This document shows positions 7,329-17,533 of a DNA stretch of 64,000 nucleotides, piece by piece (the stretch's first letter is position 1; each line of letters begins with the position of its first letter). The translations under genes and the position numbers were made by a program. Location: NCBI GenBank assembly GCA_902496185.1, contig CABUZX010000005.1:14631-78630 (forward strand). The letters are read 5' to 3'. The stretch is from an uncultured Subdoligranulum sp. (lineage in GTDB: Bacteria; Bacillota; Clostridia; Christensenellales; CAG-314). Under the pieces are notes generated by a model that was not told the DNA's origin, ran no database searches, and saw nothing but the letters and a program-made list of their open reading frames with translations.

Positions 7329-8525
7329 TTAAATTTTGTCAAAGCCGTGTTCAAGGTCGGCGATAATGTCTTCGACGTTTTCCAACCCGACGGAAATTCT
7401 TACCAAGCCGTCGGAGATACCCGCCTCTGCCCTTTCTTCGGGGGAGTAGGGCGAGTGAGTCATAGACGCCGGATGCTCAATCAAAGTTTCCGCGTCGCCG
7501 AGGCTGACGGCAATGGTTGCAAGTTGCAAGCTGTTGCAAAACCTTATACCGCTTTGCATACCGCCTTTAACTTCAAAGGCAATAACTCCGCTGAATCCGC
7601 CGCGCATTTGCTTGACGGCAATTTCGTGCCCCTTGTGGGATTTAAGACCGGGGTAAAATACCTTTTCCACCTTGGGGTGTTTTTCAAGGTATTCTGCGAT
7701 TTTTTGAGCGTTTTCGCAATGGCGTTGCATGCGTACTTCCAACGTTTTGAGACCTCTCAAAATAAGGAAAGCGCAAAACGGATCCATAACCGCGCCCGTC
7801 ATATCTTTGAGACCAAAGAATCTTACGTCGGTGATAAAGTCTGCCTTACCGCAAATAAATCCCGCGATAACGTCGCCGTGACCGTTGAGGTACTTTGTGC
7901 CGGAGTGAATGACTGCGTCGCATCCGAGTGAAAGAGGGCGTTGGAGATAGGGCGTTGCAAAAGTGTTGTCGCAAACAACCTTGATATCCTTGTTGTAGCC
8001 GTGAGCAATTTCGCAAACTGCTTTTATGTCCGTAATTTTAAGGTTGGGGTTTGCAGGGGTTTCGAGATAAACGCAACAAGTGTTGGGTTTTAGAGCTTGC
8101 TTTACTTGGTTTAGGTCGGACGTGTCGATAAAGGTGACTTCTACACCGTAACGCGTCATACCGTGATTTAAAAACGCAAAAGTGCAACCGTAAAGAGCCT
8201 TGTCCGCAACTATATGCTTGCCTGCGCCTGCGATCGTCCAAAGGCAGGAAGAAACAGCGCCTATACCAGAGCCTACGGCAACGCAAGCTTCCGCGCCTTC
8301 GAGGGCGGCTACCTTTTCTTCAAGTACGGTGGTGGTGGGGTTGCCGAGACGGGTATAAATATAACCGCTTTCTTCGCCTGCAAAGCGTCTACCGCCTTGT
8401 TCGCAATTTTCAAAATAAAAAGTAGAAGACTGATAAATCGGCATTGCCAACGCGCCGTGAGTTTCTTTTTCGGGATTGCCGGCGTGTATTGCCAACGTGC
8501 CAAATCCTTTAGGGCTGATTTTCAT
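7329..8525 (-). CDS. megL: L-methionine gamma-lyase
   Basis: A 398-residue PLP enzyme of the Cys/Met-metabolism family that splits methionine to methanethiol, 2-oxobutyrate and ammonia. The PLP lysine is K211 (SGTKYLNGH). Y112 and C114 sit in LYGCTFAF; a cysteine at this position marks methionine gamma-lyase as against cystathionine gamma-synthase or lyase. The opening GFGTLAIHAG and R-x-GNPT segments also fit. The start at 8525 is chosen because GGAGAA lies eight bases upstream; a longer frame to 8594 would run through the promoter. Cystathionine gamma-lyase remains a weaker alternative. Confidence 0.88.
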   Translation of the reverse strand: MKISPKGFGTLAIHAGNPEKETHGALAMPIYQSSTFYFENCEQGGRRFAGEESGYIYTRLGNPTTTVLEEKVAALEGAEACVAVGSGIGAVSSCLWTIAGAGKHIVADKALYGCTFAFLNHGMTRYGVEVTFIDTSDLNQVKQALKPNTCCVYLETPANPNLKITDIKAVCEIAHGYNKDIKVVCDNTFATPYLQRPLSLGCDAVIHSGTKYLNGHGDVIAGFICGKADFITDVRFFGLKDMTGAVMDPFCAFLILRGLKTLEVRMQRHCENAQKIAEYLEKHPKVEKVFYPGLKSHKGHEIAVKQMRGGFSGVIAFEVKGGMQSGIRFCNSLQLATIAVSLGDAETLIEHPASMTHSPYSPEERAEAGISDGLVRISVGLENVEDIIADLEHGFDKI

Positions 8526-8565
8526 TGAAAAATTCTCCTTGATATGTAAATATTTTATCTCGTTT

Positions 8566-8594
8566 ATTTTAATGCTATTTTTTTTAATTGTCAA
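8566..8594 (-). promoter_or_regulatory. Promoter of megL
   Basis: On the minus strand TTGACA (8594-8589), a 17-bp spacer and TAAAAT (8571-8566), 40 bases before the megL start. It supports the shorter start. Confidence 0.75.
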
Positions 8595-8724
8595 CAGGTT
8601 GGCGAATTATTTTGCTTGCATTTCTATTGTTAAAGGATTTTTGGCTACGTAATCAATATAAGCGGGGTTGTTTTGCAAAAAATATTTTTAATTAAAAAAA
8701 TTTTAAAAAAATATTTCCATTTGC

Positions 8725-8753
8725 TTGACAGTTGACTTTTGGAATGATAATAT
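8725..8753 (+). promoter_or_regulatory. Promoter of the ribosomal protein operon
   Basis: TTGACA (8725-8730), a 17-bp spacer and TAATAT (8748-8753), preceded by an A/T-rich tract (8685-8715) that could act as an UP element. It is the only strong promoter seen before rpsJ and probably drives the whole cluster. Confidence 0.85.
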
Positions 8754-8764
8754 GTTAAAGCTTG

Positions 8765-8819
8765 CACTGCGAGTAAAAGGTTTTGTTGCGCCAAAATCTA
8801 TGACACACACGGTGCAGTG
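8765..8819 (+). promoter_or_regulatory. Structured 5' leader of rpsJ
   Basis: The roughly 85-nt leader can close CACTGC (8765-8770) on GCAGTG (8814-8819), with an inner TTTTG/CAAAA hairpin around TTGCGC. Ribosomal protein leaders often bind an encoded protein (L4 in E. coli S10); which protein, if any, binds here is unknown. The rest of the 8526-8844 gap holds the two divergent promoters. Confidence 0.4.
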
Positions 8820-8844
8820 GTATTAAAAAATTAGGAGAAAGATT

Positions 8845-9153
8845 ATGGCAAGTCAAAAAATCAGAATCAAACTCAAAGCATACGACCACAACCTCGTTGA
8901 TTTGGCGGCAGAAAAGATCGTAGAAACCGCAACAAAGATGGGTAGCAAGGTTTGCGGACCTATTCCACTCCCCACCGAGAAGGAGATCGTAACGGTTCTT
9001 CGTGCTACGCACAAATATAAGGATAGCCGTGAGCAGTTTGAAAGCCGTACGCACAAGAGATTGATTGATATTTACAGCCCCAATGCAAAAACGGTGGATA
9101 GTCTTACGAGATTGGATCTTCCTGCCGGTATTGACGTCAAAATCAAGCTGTAA
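8845..9153 (+). CDS. rpsJ: 30S ribosomal protein S10
   Basis: 102 residues, the normal length. It opens with [15 protein letters not shown] and holds the GPIPLPT loop near residues 34-40 and the HKRLIDI segment near 70-76, all typical of S10. It lies in the 30S head and doubles as NusE in antitermination. First gene of the operon, RBS AGGAGAAAG. The 69-base gap to rplC is the longest in the first part of the cluster. Confidence 0.98.
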   Translation: MASQKIRIKLKAYDHNLVDLAAEKIVETATKMGSKVCGPIPLPTEKEIVTVLRATHKYKDSREQFESRTHKRLIDIYSPNAKTVDSLTRLDLPAGIDVKIKL

Positions 9154-9222
9154 GTCGCGCAACGCTTAAGAGCAAAAACAACAAAAAAACAAAAAAATAA
9201 TATATAGGAGTGAACTTTATCT

Positions 9223-9858
9223 ATGAATAAAGCAATCATCGGAAAGAAACTGGGCATGACGCAAGTCTTTATGGCAGACGGCACAATGGTCCCAGTAACG
9301 GTAGTCAAGGCGGGTCCTTGCACCGTAGTTCAAAAGAAAACGTTAGAGAGAGACGGTTATTCCGCTATTCAGCTCGGTTTTGAGGAAGTAAAAGAAAGCA
9401 GGCTTTCCAAGCCGGAATTGGGACACCTTAAAGTCGCAGCCGCAAAGCCCCTCAAAATTTTGAAGGAATTCAAGTTGGAAAATCCCGATCAATACACTCT
9501 CGGTCAGGAAATTAAGTGTGACGTCTTTAATGCAGACGATTATATCGACGTCACGGGTACGACCAAGGGTAGAGGCTACACCGGCGTTATTAAACGTTGG
9601 AATCAAGGTCGCCTTAAGGAAACCCACGGTGTCGGTCCTGTTCACAGAGAAGTTGGTAGTATGGGCGCAAACTCTACTCCGTCCAGAGTTTTGCCGGGCA
9701 AAAAATTGCCGGGACAATACGGTGTGGAACAAGTTACCGTCCTTAACCTTAAAGTAGTAAAAGTCGATACGGAACGTGGCGTTTTGCTGATAAAGGGCGC
9801 TATTCCCGGAGCAAAAAACAGCGTAGTATATATTCGCAACGCTGTCAAAAAAGCGTAA
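9223..9858 (+). CDS. rplC: 50S ribosomal protein L3
   Basis: 211 residues. Family signature visible as [18 protein letters not shown] (about 106-123), and the extended loop with [17 protein letters not shown] that reaches the peptidyl transferase centre. It starts [12 protein letters not shown] as expected. An early assembly protein of the 50S subunit. RBS AGGAGTG. Confidence 0.98.
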   Translation: MNKAIIGKKLGMTQVFMADGTMVPVTVVKAGPCTVVQKKTLERDGYSAIQLGFEEVKESRLSKPELGHLKVAAAKPLKILKEFKLENPDQYTLGQEIKCDVFNADDYIDVTGTTKGRGYTGVIKRWNQGRLKETHGVGPVHREVGSMGANSTPSRVLPGKKLPGQYGVEQVTVLNLKVVKVDTERGVLLIKGAIPGAKNSVVYIRNAVKKA

Positions 9859-9873
9859 TAGGAGCAAACACAA

Positions 9874-10494
9874 ATGCAAGTTAAAGTTTTCAATACAAAA
9901 GCCGAAGAAGTCGGCAAGATGAACTTAGACGATTCAGTGTTTGGCGTAGAATACAACGAAGCGCTTATTCATCAAGCAGTTGTGGCATACTTGGCAAACC
10001 AACGTCAAGGTACGAAAAGCACGTTGACTCGTAGCGAAGTCCGTGGTGGCGGTATCAAACCCTGGAGACAAAAGGGTACGGGTAGGGCTCGTCAAGGCAG
10101 TATCCGCGCGGTACAATGGATTAAAGGCGGTATCGCTTTTGCGCCAAAGCCCAGAGACTTTTCCAAAAAGATGAACAAAAAGGCAAAGACGGGAGCATTC
10201 CTTTCTGCCTTGAGTCAAAAAATAGCTAATAACGAATTGGTCGTAGTAGACCAAATCAAATTGGCAGAACCCAAAACCAAGTTGGTTGCGGAAATTCTCA
10301 ATAACTTCAAGTACGACAAGCGCACGTTGTTTGTCGTTGCAGACAAAGACGACGCGCTTCTTCGCGCAGGCAGAAATATCGAAAAACTCACTATTTCCGT
10401 TGCCGATTTGTTGAACGTTTACGAAGTAGTCGTCAACGCGAATATTGTCGTCACCAAGGACGCAATCAAAAAGATTGAGGAGGCGAACGCATAA
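9874..10494 (+). CDS. rplD: 50S ribosomal protein L4
   Basis: 206 residues. The tunnel loop reads GGGIKPWRQKGTGRARQGS (about residues 52-70), where L4 lines the exit tunnel and macrolide-resistance changes occur. RBS AGGAGCAAA. The stop overlaps the rplW start by one base (TAATG), so the two are coupled. In some bacteria L4 also represses its own operon. Confidence 0.98.
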   Translation: MQVKVFNTKAEEVGKMNLDDSVFGVEYNEALIHQAVVAYLANQRQGTKSTLTRSEVRGGGIKPWRQKGTGRARQGSIRAVQWIKGGIAFAPKPRDFSKKMNKKAKTGAFLSALSQKIANNELVVVDQIKLAEPKTKLVAEILNNFKYDKRTLFVVADKDDALLRAGRNIEKLTISVADLLNVYEVVVNANIVVTKDAIKKIEEANA

Positions 10495-10790
10495 TGAACG
10501 CTTATGACATTATTATTAAGCCGGTTATGAGTGAAAAGGCTTTTGCAGGTATCGCTCAAAACCCAAAAAGATATACGTTTGTCGTTGCAAAAAACGCCAA
10601 CAAAATTCAAATCAAACAAGCAGTAGAACAAATCTTTGGCGTAAAGGTTGACAAGGTCAACACTATCAACGTCAGAGGTAGACTCAAGAGACAAGGTCGC
10701 GCGCAAGGTTACACCGCTTCTAAAAAGAAGGCAGTGGTTACGCTTACGGCTGACAGCAAAGTGATAGAGTTCTTTGAGAGCTTGTCCTAA
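10494..10790 (+). CDS. rplW: 50S ribosomal protein L23
   Basis: 98 residues, opening [13 protein letters not shown], the standard L23 N-terminus; [15 protein letters not shown] follows near 44-58. L23 sits at the tunnel exit and docks trigger factor and SRP. It starts in the rplD stop codon. Confidence 0.97.
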   Translation: MNAYDIIIKPVMSEKAFAGIAQNPKRYTFVVAKNANKIQIKQAVEQIFGVKVDKVNTINVRGRLKRQGRAQGYTASKKKAVVTLTADSKVIEFFESLS

Positions 10791-10804
10791 TTAGGAGGTT
10801 AATT

Positions 10805-11632
10805 ATGGCTATCAAAAGATATAAACCCACGTCTCCGGGGCGTCGTTTTATGACGGTTTCCATGTTTGATGAAATCACTTGCGGAACTCCGGAAAAAAGC
10901 TTGTTGGCGGTCAAGAAAAAGACCGGTGGTAGAAACGCAACGGGCAAATTGACCGTCAGACATATTGGCGGTGGTAACAAAATTAAATACAGAATTATTG
11001 ACTTTAAGCGCAACAAGTACGATATACCTGCAAAGGTTGCAACTATCGAATACGATCCAAACCGTACGGCAAACATTGCATTGTTGGTTTATGCTGACGG
11101 CGAAAAGAGATATATTTTGGCTCCCGTTGGTCTCAACGTAGGCGACACCGTTATATCTTCTTCGACGGCGGATATCAAGACGGGCAACAACCTTCCGTTG
11201 GAAAATATCCCGGTAGGTACCGTTATCCACAATATCGAGCAAAACCCCGGCAAGGGCGGTCAAATTGCGAGAGCGGCAGGTATTTCTGCGCAACTTATGG
11301 CAAAAGAAGGCAAGTATGCAACGTTGCGTATGCCGAGTGGCGAAATGCGCCTTATTCTTCTCAAATGCCGTGCGACAATCGGTCAAGTAGGTAATCTCGA
11401 CCACGAAATTATCAATATCGGTAAAGCAGGCAAAACGCGTCACATGGGCGTTAAACCAACCGTTCGCGGTAGCGTTATGAACCCGTGCGACCACCCGCAT
11501 GGTGGCGGTGAGGGCAGAAGCCCGATCGGTCGTCCGGGACCTGTTACTCCGTGGGGTAAACCGGCTTTGGGTTACAAGACACGCAAAAAGAAGAAAACAA
11601 CCAATAGGTTTATTATTAAGCGTGTGAACTAA
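10805..11632 (+). CDS. rplB: 50S ribosomal protein L2
   Basis: 275 residues, normal length. The conserved C-terminal signature [19 protein letters not shown] (about 219-237) includes the histidine important for peptidyl transferase function. N-terminus [11 protein letters not shown] as in other bacteria. RBS AGGAGG. Confidence 0.98.
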   Translation: MAIKRYKPTSPGRRFMTVSMFDEITCGTPEKSLLAVKKKTGGRNATGKLTVRHIGGGNKIKYRIIDFKRNKYDIPAKVATIEYDPNRTANIALLVYADGEKRYILAPVGLNVGDTVISSSTADIKTGNNLPLENIPVGTVIHNIEQNPGKGGQIARAAGISAQLMAKEGKYATLRMPSGEMRLILLKCRATIGQVGNLDHEIINIGKAGKTRHMGVKPTVRGSVMNPCDHPHGGGEGRSPIGRPGPVTPWGKPALGYKTRKKKKTTNRFIIKRVN

Positions 11633-11644
11633 TGGGAGGAAAAG

Positions 11645-11923
11645 ATGAGTAGATCAGTTAAAAAAGGACCGTTTGTTCAAGAAAGGCTCCTTAAAAGAAT
11701 ACAAGATATGAACGAAAAGGGCGAAAAGAAGGTTGTCAAGACTTGGTCTCGTTCCAGCACGATTTTTCCTGATTTCGTTGGACACACCATTGCTGTTCAC
11801 GATGGCAAAAAGCACATTCCCGTATACATTACAGAGGAAATGGTTGGCTTGAAACTGGGTGAATTTGCCCCCACGAGAACGTTTAGAGGCCACAGCGGTT
11901 CAAAAACGTCGGGTGCTAAATAA
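11645..11923 (+). CDS. rpsS: 30S ribosomal protein S19
   Basis: 92 residues. It opens [18 protein letters not shown] and has the signature TRFRGHSG-type motif as [16 protein letters not shown] at the end. A 30S head protein that contacts S13 and 16S rRNA. RBS GGAGGAAAAG. Confidence 0.98.
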   Translation: MSRSVKKGPFVQERLLKRIQDMNEKGEKKVVKTWSRSSTIFPDFVGHTIAVHDGKKHIPVYITEEMVGLKLGEFAPTRTFRGHSGSKTSGAK

Positions 11924-11934
11924 GGAGGATATTT

Positions 11935-12324
11935 ATGGCTACAAGAACATCACAAAAAGCAGCTAAAATTAAGGAAAATAGAGATAATCGTCCTTATGCT
12001 GTTGCAAAATATATCCGTATAGCGCCCTCTAAGGTACACGTTGTATTAGACGTTATCCGCGGAAAGAAGTACTTTGACGCCGTTGCGATTTTGGAAAACA
12101 CTCCAAAAGCGGCAAGCGAACCCGTTTTGAAGGTTCTTAACTCTGCCGCCGCAAACGCAGAAGTAAACAAGGGCATGAACAAAGACACTCTGTACGTTGC
12201 AGAATGTTACGCAGATATGGGTCCGGTATTGAAGAGAGTTCAACCGGTTTCCAAGGGTAGAGCGTATCGCATCTTAAAGCGTACAAGCCACATTACCGTC
12301 GTTCTTGACGAAGTAAAGGCATAA
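11935..12324 (+). CDS. rplV: 50S ribosomal protein L22
   Basis: 129 residues; the core begins near residue 19 (YAVAKYIRIAPSKV), and the tunnel hairpin region is GPVLKRVQPVSKGRAYRILKR near 93-113. Its slightly long basic N-terminus is common in Clostridia. RBS AAGGAGGAT. Confidence 0.97.
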   Translation: MATRTSQKAAKIKENRDNRPYAVAKYIRIAPSKVHVVLDVIRGKKYFDAVAILENTPKAASEPVLKVLNSAAANAEVNKGMNKDTLYVAECYADMGPVLKRVQPVSKGRAYRILKRTSHITVVLDEVKA

Positions 12325-12336
12325 TAGGAGGGCACA

Positions 12337-13011
12337 ATGGGACAAAAAGTTAATCCTCATGGAATGAGAGTGGGTATCAACGCTGGCTGGCAAGCCACTT
12401 GGTACGCAGACAAAAAAGACTTCGGCGCTTTTCTTAAGGAAGACGACGTTGTTAGAAAGTTTATCAAAAAGACCTATTTTTCCTCCGCAATCAGCGAAAT
12501 CGCATTTGAAAGAAGCGAAGGCAAGTTGGTAATAAACGTTCATACCGGTCGCCCAGGCACGCTTATCGGCAAGCAAGGCGCAGGTATCGAAGAAATGAAA
12601 AATCAAGTTCAAAAGTTGGTAAAGGACAAGGCTATCGTTATCAACGTTATTGAAGTTAAAAATCCTGACGCAGACGCTCTGCTCGTTGCGGAAAATATCG
12701 CGGCTCAACTCGAAAAGCGTGTTTCTTTCCGTCGCGCAATGCGTCAAGCAATGCAAAGAGCCATGCGCGCAGGCGCCAAGGGTATCAAAACCATGGTAAG
12801 CGGTAGATTGGACGGCGCAGAAATCGCAAGAAGCGAACAATACCACGAAGGAAGTATTCCTCTTCATACGCTTCGCGCGGATATTGATTACGGCTATGCA
12901 ATTGCAAGCACTACTTACGGTGTAATTGGCGTAAAATGTTGGATTTATAAGGGAGAAATCCTCTCCAAGCCCAAAAAGAAGGAAGGAGGAAAAGCAAATG
13001 TTAATGCCTAA
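12337..13011 (+). CDS. rpsC: 30S ribosomal protein S3
   Basis: 224 residues. It starts [13 protein letters not shown], the family signature, followed by a KH domain with the IGKQGAGI loop near 77-84. It lies at the mRNA entry of the 30S subunit. The last 14 bases overlap rplP. Confidence 0.98.
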   Translation: MGQKVNPHGMRVGINAGWQATWYADKKDFGAFLKEDDVVRKFIKKTYFSSAISEIAFERSEGKLVINVHTGRPGTLIGKQGAGIEEMKNQVQKLVKDKAIVINVIEVKNPDADALLVAENIAAQLEKRVSFRRAMRQAMQRAMRAGAKGIKTMVSGRLDGAEIARSEQYHEGSIPLHTLRADIDYGYAIASTTYGVIGVKCWIYKGEILSKPKKKEGGKANVNA

Positions 13012-13432
13012 AAGAGTACTCCACCGTCGTCAATTCCGTGGCAGAATGAAGGGTAAGGCCCACAAGGGCAATACCATTGCTTACGGCGAGTATGGTCTCG
13101 TTGCGGAAGAATGCGGTTGGATTAAAAGCAACCAAATAGAAGCGGCGCGTGTCGCTATGACAAGATTTATCAAGCGTGGCGGTCAGGTTTGGACGGATAT
13201 ATTCCCCCACAAACCCGTCACCAAAAAGCCCGCCGAAACCCGCATGGGTAGCGGTAAGGGTAGTCCCGAATATTGGGTAGCAGTAGTTAAGCCCGGTAGA
13301 GTTATGTTTGAAATTGCAGGTATCTCCGAAGAAACCGCAAGAGAAGCGCTCCGTTTGGCTTCACACAAGCTCCCGGTAAAGTGCAAGTTCGTCGCAAAGT
13401 CGGCAGAGGAGAAGACAAATGAAAGCAAATAA
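12998..13432 (+). CDS. rplP: 50S ribosomal protein L16
   Basis: 144 residues, start inside rpsC behind AGGAGGAAAAG. It opens [19 protein letters not shown], and the [16 protein letters not shown] segment near 84-99 is a family signature. L16 helps organise the A site of the 50S subunit. It overlaps rpmC by 14 bases. Confidence 0.98.
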   Translation: MLMPKRVLHRRQFRGRMKGKAHKGNTIAYGEYGLVAEECGWIKSNQIEAARVAMTRFIKRGGQVWTDIFPHKPVTKKPAETRMGSGKGSPEYWVAVVKPGRVMFEIAGISEETAREALRLASHKLPVKCKFVAKSAEEKTNESK

Positions 13433-13619
13433 AGTGCATGAAATGTCTGATGAAGAATTGATTGCCAAGTTGGAAGAACTCAAAAAAGAGTTGTTCAATT
13501 TGAGACTCAATCACGCAACAGGACAATTAAACAACCCTCTCGCTCTCAATACCTGCAAAAAAGATATAGCAAGAGTTATGACAGTTATGCGTGAAAGGCA
13601 ACTTGCCAAAAAGGCATAA
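13419..13619 (+). CDS. rpmC: 50S ribosomal protein L29
   Basis: 66 residues, two-helix protein at the tunnel exit. The motif [18 protein letters not shown] near 24-41 is diagnostic. The start overlaps rplP, with AGAGGAG eight bases upstream. Confidence 0.97.
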   Translation: MKANKVHEMSDEELIAKLEELKKELFNLRLNHATGQLNNPLALNTCKKDIARVMTVMRERQLAKKA

Positions 13620-13630
13620 GGAGGGCTATT

Positions 13631-13885
13631 ATGGAAAGAAATGAAAGAAAACAAAGAATCGGCACTGTGATTTCCAACAAGATGGACAAAACAATCGTTG
13701 TTGCCGTTATTGAAAAGTTTAAGCACCCATTGTACAAAAAGACAGTCAGCAAAACAAAGACCTTTAAGGCGCATGATGAAACTAATCAATGCAACGAAGG
13801 CGATAGAGTTTTGATTGAAGAAACCCGCAAACTCAGCAAGGACAAGAATTGGCGTCTTGTTGAAGTTGTCGAAAAGGCTAAATAA
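13631..13885 (+). CDS. rpsQ: 30S ribosomal protein S17
   Basis: 84 residues, OB-fold primary 16S-binding protein. It has [19 protein letters not shown] at about 6-24 and HPLYKK near 35. RBS AAGGAGGGC. Confidence 0.97.
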   Translation: MERNERKQRIGTVISNKMDKTIVVAVIEKFKHPLYKKTVSKTKTFKAHDETNQCNEGDRVLIEETRKLSKDKNWRLVEVVEKAK

Positions 13886-13898
13886 GGAGAGAAGGACT

Positions 13899-14267
13899 AT
13901 GATACAACCGTTTACGAGATTAAAGGCAGCCGACAATAGTGGCGCCAAAGAAATAATGTGTATCAAAGTGCTGGGTGGCTCCAAGCGTAGATATGGCAAT
14001 ATCGGTGATATTATTGTTGCAAGCGTAAAGAGCGCAAACCCCGGTGGCGTAGTCAAAAAGGGCGAAGTCGTAAAGGCAGTTATCGTTCGTTCCGCTTTTG
14101 GCGTCAATCGTAAAGACGGCACGCATATTAGATTTGACGACAATGCAGCCGTTATCATTGACAAAGATAAGCAACCGAAAGGCACCCGTATCTTTGGGCC
14201 GGTAGCAAGAGAATTGAGAGAAAAAGACTATATGAAAATAGTTTCTCTCGCTCCGGAAGTGCTTTAA
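13899..14267 (+). CDS. rplN: 50S ribosomal protein L14
   Basis: 122 residues, the family standard. It starts [18 protein letters not shown]. This ATG, 13 bases after the rpsQ stop and preceded by AAGGAGAG, is chosen over an upstream in-frame ATG at 13815 that would add 28 residues overlapping rpsQ. L14 contacts L19 and the 30S subunit. Confidence 0.98.
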   Translation: MIQPFTRLKAADNSGAKEIMCIKVLGGSKRRYGNIGDIIVASVKSANPGGVVKKGEVVKAVIVRSAFGVNRKDGTHIRFDDNAAVIIDKDKQPKGTRIFGPVARELREKDYMKIVSLAPEVL

Positions 14268-14277
14268 GGAGGATACA

Positions 14278-14727
14278 ATGGCAAGTTTAAATATTAGAAA
14301 AGACGATACCGTTGAGGTATTGGTTGGTAAGAAGGAAGGCGAAGGCGCAGTCAAAGGCAAGCGCGGTAAGGTCATCAAGGTAGATGCGGAAAACGGCAAA
14401 GTTATGGTACAAGGTCTCAACCTTGTTAAGCGTCATACTCGTCCCAAAAATGCGCAAACACCCGGTGGCATTATGGAAAAGCCCCGTATGATAGACGTAA
14501 GCAACGTAGTGTTGGTATGTCCTTCCTGCGGAAAAACCACAAGAGTAAACCACAAGGCAGTCGAAAATAAAGACGGCAAAGTCAAATACGTTCGTTGCTG
14601 TCACAAGTGTGGCGCAATTATCGAAGTAAAAGCCGATAAGGGCACCAAGAAAAAAACAACGAGAAAGACAGCCAAAAAGTCCAAGACCGACGCTACGGTA
14701 GCAAGTACCGAAAACGTCGCCAAATAA
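14278..14727 (+). CDS. rplX: 50S ribosomal protein L24, with zinc ribbon and long basic tail
   Basis: 149 residues against about 100-105 usual. The KOW core covers residues 1-75 (VLVGKKEGEGAVKGKRGKV). CPSCGK near 81 and CCHKCG near 105 make a four-cysteine ribbon, as in many Firmicutes. A C-terminal Lys/Thr-rich tail of about 35 residues is extra and probably disordered. An assembly initiator of the 50S subunit. RBS AAGGAGGAT. Confidence 0.96.
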   Translation: MASLNIRKDDTVEVLVGKKEGEGAVKGKRGKVIKVDAENGKVMVQGLNLVKRHTRPKNAQTPGGIMEKPRMIDVSNVVLVCPSCGKTTRVNHKAVENKDGKVKYVRCCHKCGAIIEVKADKGTKKKTTRKTAKKSKTDATVASTENVAK

Positions 14728-14740
14728 GGGAGGCTAAATA

Positions 14741-15331
14741 ATGGCAGAAAAAGCAAAAAAATCCGCTCCTCAAGCAGAAGCTCCAAAGGCGGAAAACAGA
14801 ATGAAGGTACGTTATACTACCGAAATAGTACCGTATCTCATGAAACATTTTAATTACAAAAACATCAACCAAGTCCCAAGACTGGAAAAAATCGTTATTA
14901 ACGCCGGTCTCGGAGACGTAAAAGACAATTCAAAGAGCTTTCAGATTGCCGTTGACGAAATCAAGACTATTTCTGGACAACGTCCTGTCGTAACAAAGGC
15001 AAGAAAGTCAGTTGCAAACTTTAAAGTTCGTGAAGGTCAGTCCATCGGTTGCAAAGTTACGCTCCGCTCTACGAGAATGTACGAATTTATGGACAAACTT
15101 ATTGCAATTGCTTTGCCAAGAGTAAGAGACTTCCGTGGGGTACCAGGCAATTCTTTCGACGGTAGAGGAAACTATACTCTCGGCGTTAAGGAACAACTCA
15201 TCTTTCCGGAAATCGTCTACGATCAGGTAGAGAAGACGAGAGGTTTTGACGTTACTTTTGTTACCACCGCAAAAACGGACGAGGAAGCAAAAGAACTTCT
15301 TAAACAACTGGGAATGCCCTTCAAGGCGTAA
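14741..15331 (+). CDS. rplE: 50S ribosomal protein L5
   Basis: 196 residues; the family core of about 178 begins near residue 20 ([13 protein letters not shown]), so an Ala/Lys/Glu-rich N-terminal extension of about 19 residues is present. The start is supported by GGGAGG upstream. The segment [15 protein letters not shown] near 45-59 is typical. It binds 5S rRNA and contacts P-site tRNA. Confidence 0.97.
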   Translation: MAEKAKKSAPQAEAPKAENRMKVRYTTEIVPYLMKHFNYKNINQVPRLEKIVINAGLGDVKDNSKSFQIAVDEIKTISGQRPVVTKARKSVANFKVREGQSIGCKVTLRSTRMYEFMDKLIAIALPRVRDFRGVPGNSFDGRGNYTLGVKEQLIFPEIVYDQVEKTRGFDVTFVTTAKTDEEAKELLKQLGMPFKA

Positions 15332-15341
15332 GGAGAGAAAA

Positions 15342-15527
15342 ATGGCAAAGAAATCTTTGATAAACAAACAACAAAAACCCGCAAAGTTTTCAACTCGCGC
15401 TTATACGCGTTGCTCTATTTGTGGCAGACCGCACGCGGTTTTGCGCAAATACGGCATCTGCAGAATTTGCTTTAGGGAAAAGGCCTATAGAGGCGAAATC
15501 CCCGGAGTAAAAAAGGCAAGTTGGTAA
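15342..15527 (+). CDS. rpsZ: 30S ribosomal protein S14, zinc-binding type
   Basis: 61 residues, the short zinc form. Cysteines C-S-I-C and C-R-I-C form the zinc site, followed by [18 protein letters not shown]. The ATG at 15342 lies seven bases after AGGAGAG; an upstream in-frame start would lie inside rplE. No zinc-free paralogue is in the window. Confidence 0.97.
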   Translation: MAKKSLINKQQKPAKFSTRAYTRCSICGRPHAVLRKYGICRICFREKAYRGEIPGVKKASW

Positions 15528-15545
15528 GGGTAGGAGGTTAAAATT

Positions 15546-15941
15546 ATGGTAGTTACAGATCCTATCGCGGATATGCTGACAAGAATACGCAATGCTCTCG
15601 TTGCTAAACACGAGGACGTAATGGTCCCCGCATCTAAAGTAAAAAAGGCAATCGCTCAAATTTTGGTGGACGAAGGCTATATCAACGGTTTTGAAGTTGT
15701 AGAAGATCCTATTCAAGACAACCTTAAAATCGCTCTTAAATACAGCAAGCACGGCAAAGTTATTAGCGGTTTAAAACGTATCAGCAAGCCCGGTTTGAGG
15801 GTTTATGCAAAAAGCGCAGAGTTGCCCAAGGTTCTTAACGGTTTGGGTATTGCAATCATCAGCACTTCTAAAGGTATTATGACCGATAAAAATGCAAGAG
15901 AACAAAATCTCGGTGGCGAAGTAGTCGCTTTCGTGTGGTAA
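15546..15941 (+). CDS. rpsH: 30S ribosomal protein S8
   Basis: 131 residues. It opens [16 protein letters not shown] and ends with the signature [26 protein letters not shown] (read as [10 protein letters not shown] and GGEVVAFVW). A central 16S-binding protein; in E. coli it represses spc. RBS AGGAGG. Confidence 0.98.
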   Translation: MVVTDPIADMLTRIRNALVAKHEDVMVPASKVKKAIAQILVDEGYINGFEVVEDPIQDNLKIALKYSKHGKVISGLKRISKPGLRVYAKSAELPKVLNGLGIAIISTSKGIMTDKNAREQNLGGEVVAFVW

Positions 15942-15955
15942 GGAGGTAGTGAGAT

Positions 15956-16495
15956 ATGTCAAGAATAGGCAGAGAACCAATTACTATCCCCGCAGGTGTG
16001 GAAGTAAAGCTTAACGGCACCGTTATTACGGCAAAAGGTCCAAAAGGTACTCTTACGAGAGATATCGGCAAGGACATTAATTGCGAAATCGAAGGAAACG
16101 TAATCCGCTTTACGCGCGACAGCGAAAAGAAAGAAATCCGCAGTAAGCACGGATTGTACAGAGCGTTGGTTGCCAATATGGTAAAAGGTGTTACCGAAGG
16201 TTTTTCCAAAAACTTGGTAATAAACGGCGTAGGTTACAAATGCAGTGTTTCCGGCAATAAGTTGGTATTGAATATCGGTTATTCGCATCCTATTGAGATG
16301 GAAGCGCCAGAGGGTATTACTTTTGAATGCCCGACGGCAACGGAAATCGTAGTTAAAGGTATCAACAAGGAGTTGGTCGGACAAACTGCCGCCAACATCA
16401 AGGCAACCAGAGAGGTCGAACCTTATCACGGTTATGGCGTAAGATACAAGACAGACGTCGTAATCCTTAAGGAAGGCAAGAAGGCGGGTAAATAA
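15956..16495 (+). CDS. rplF: 50S ribosomal protein L6
   Basis: 179 residues, two-domain L6. It opens [16 protein letters not shown] and has PEPYHGYG-like [11 protein letters not shown] near 156-166. It lies near the GTPase-associated region. RBS AAGGAGG. Confidence 0.98.
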   Translation: MSRIGREPITIPAGVEVKLNGTVITAKGPKGTLTRDIGKDINCEIEGNVIRFTRDSEKKEIRSKHGLYRALVANMVKGVTEGFSKNLVINGVGYKCSVSGNKLVLNIGYSHPIEMEAPEGITFECPTATEIVVKGINKELVGQTAANIKATREVEPYHGYGVRYKTDVVILKEGKKAGK

Positions 16496-16506
16496 GGAGC
16501 AGTAGT

Positions 16507-16869
16507 ATGATTACTAAAATAGATAAAAATGCGGATAGAAAAATCCGCCACGAAAGAGTGCGTAAACACGTTTTTGGTACAGAATTGAAGCCAAGACTCA
16601 ACGTGTATCGCAGTACAAAGTACATCTATGCCCAAATTATCGACGACGTTGCAGGCAAAACGTTGGTAAGCGCTTCTTCCTTGGCTTTGGCTAAGGAGTT
16701 GGAAGGCAAAACCAAAAAAGACGCCAGCAAGGAAGTAGGCAAGGCTATCGCTAAAAAGGCTATCGACGCAGGTATTTCCGAAGTTGTGTTTGACAGAGGT
16801 GGTTATATTTACACCGGTAGAGTAGCAGCTCTCGCTGACGGCGCAAGAGAAGCCGGATTGAAATTTTAA
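16507..16869 (+). CDS. rplR: 50S ribosomal protein L18
   Basis: 120 residues. It has [20 protein letters not shown] near 26-45 and ends [11 protein letters not shown], both typical of L18, which binds 5S rRNA with L5. RBS AAGGAGCAG. Confidence 0.98.
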   Translation: MITKIDKNADRKIRHERVRKHVFGTELKPRLNVYRSTKYIYAQIIDDVAGKTLVSASSLALAKELEGKTKKDASKEVGKAIAKKAIDAGISEVVFDRGGYIYTGRVAALADGAREAGLKF

Positions 16870-16880
16870 AGGAGACTATT

Positions 16881-17522
16881 ATGAACGAAGAAGTTTTGAA
16901 TAATGCAGAAGCGGTCGAAACACCTGCTCAAACGGCAGAAGCAACCGCAGAACAAGTACCAGCCTCCGATAAAAAGAGAGAATTTAACCGTGGCGACAAA
17001 CGCCGTGACGGTAAGCGTCCTTTCAACAAAACTAAGCGCGCAGAAGAAGATGACGGTCTCATCAAAAAGACTGTTTCTATCAACAGAGTTTCTAAAACCG
17101 TCAAGGGTGGTAGGACGATGCGTTTCTCCGCTTTGGTTGTTGTAGGCGACGGCAAAGGCAGATGTGGCGTCGGTATGGGTAAAGCGGCGGAAGTTCCGCA
17201 AGCTGTAGAAAAGGCTCAACAACAAGCAAAACGCAACATGGTAAACGTTGCCGTTTGCGGTACGACTATCCCTCACGAAACTTACGGCGTATTTGGTAAA
17301 GGCAAGGTTTTGCTTTTGCCTGCGCAAGAAGGTACCGGCGTTATTGCTGGCGGTCCCGTACGTAGCATATTGGAAGCGGCAGGTATCAAGGATATCCGTA
17401 CTAAGAGTTACGGCTCAAACAACCCAATCAACTGCGTGAAAGCAACTTTCAACGGTTTGCAAAGTTTGCGTTCTGCAGAACAAGTAGCTTTGCTCCGTGG
17501 TAAAACGGTAGAAGAGCTATAA
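16881..17522 (+). CDS. rpsE: 30S ribosomal protein S5 with N-terminal extension
   Basis: 213 residues against about 165 usual. The S5 core starts near residue 56 ([21 protein letters not shown]). The first 50 or so residues are Ala/Glu/Gln-rich and then Arg/Lys-rich, likely disordered. The start has a good ribosome site (AAAGGAGAC). S5 helps decoding fidelity and the helicase activity at the mRNA entry. Confidence 0.96.
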   Translation: MNEEVLNNAEAVETPAQTAEATAEQVPASDKKREFNRGDKRRDGKRPFNKTKRAEEDDGLIKKTVSINRVSKTVKGGRTMRFSALVVVGDGKGRCGVGMGKAAEVPQAVEKAQQQAKRNMVNVAVCGTTIPHETYGVFGKGKVLLLPAQEGTGVIAGGPVRSILEAAGIKDIRTKSYGSNNPINCVKATFNGLQSLRSAEQVALLRGKTVEEL

Positions 17523-17533
17523 GGGAGGTTTTT

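Noticed and set aside
8526..8600. SAM riboswitch before the methionine gamma-lyase gene
   Set aside because: Only about 40 bases lie between promoter and start, too short for a SAM riboswitch.
10799..11500. 233-codon minus-strand frame opposite rplB
   Set aside because: Shadow of the L2 gene; Cys/Arg/Asn-rich and without family features.
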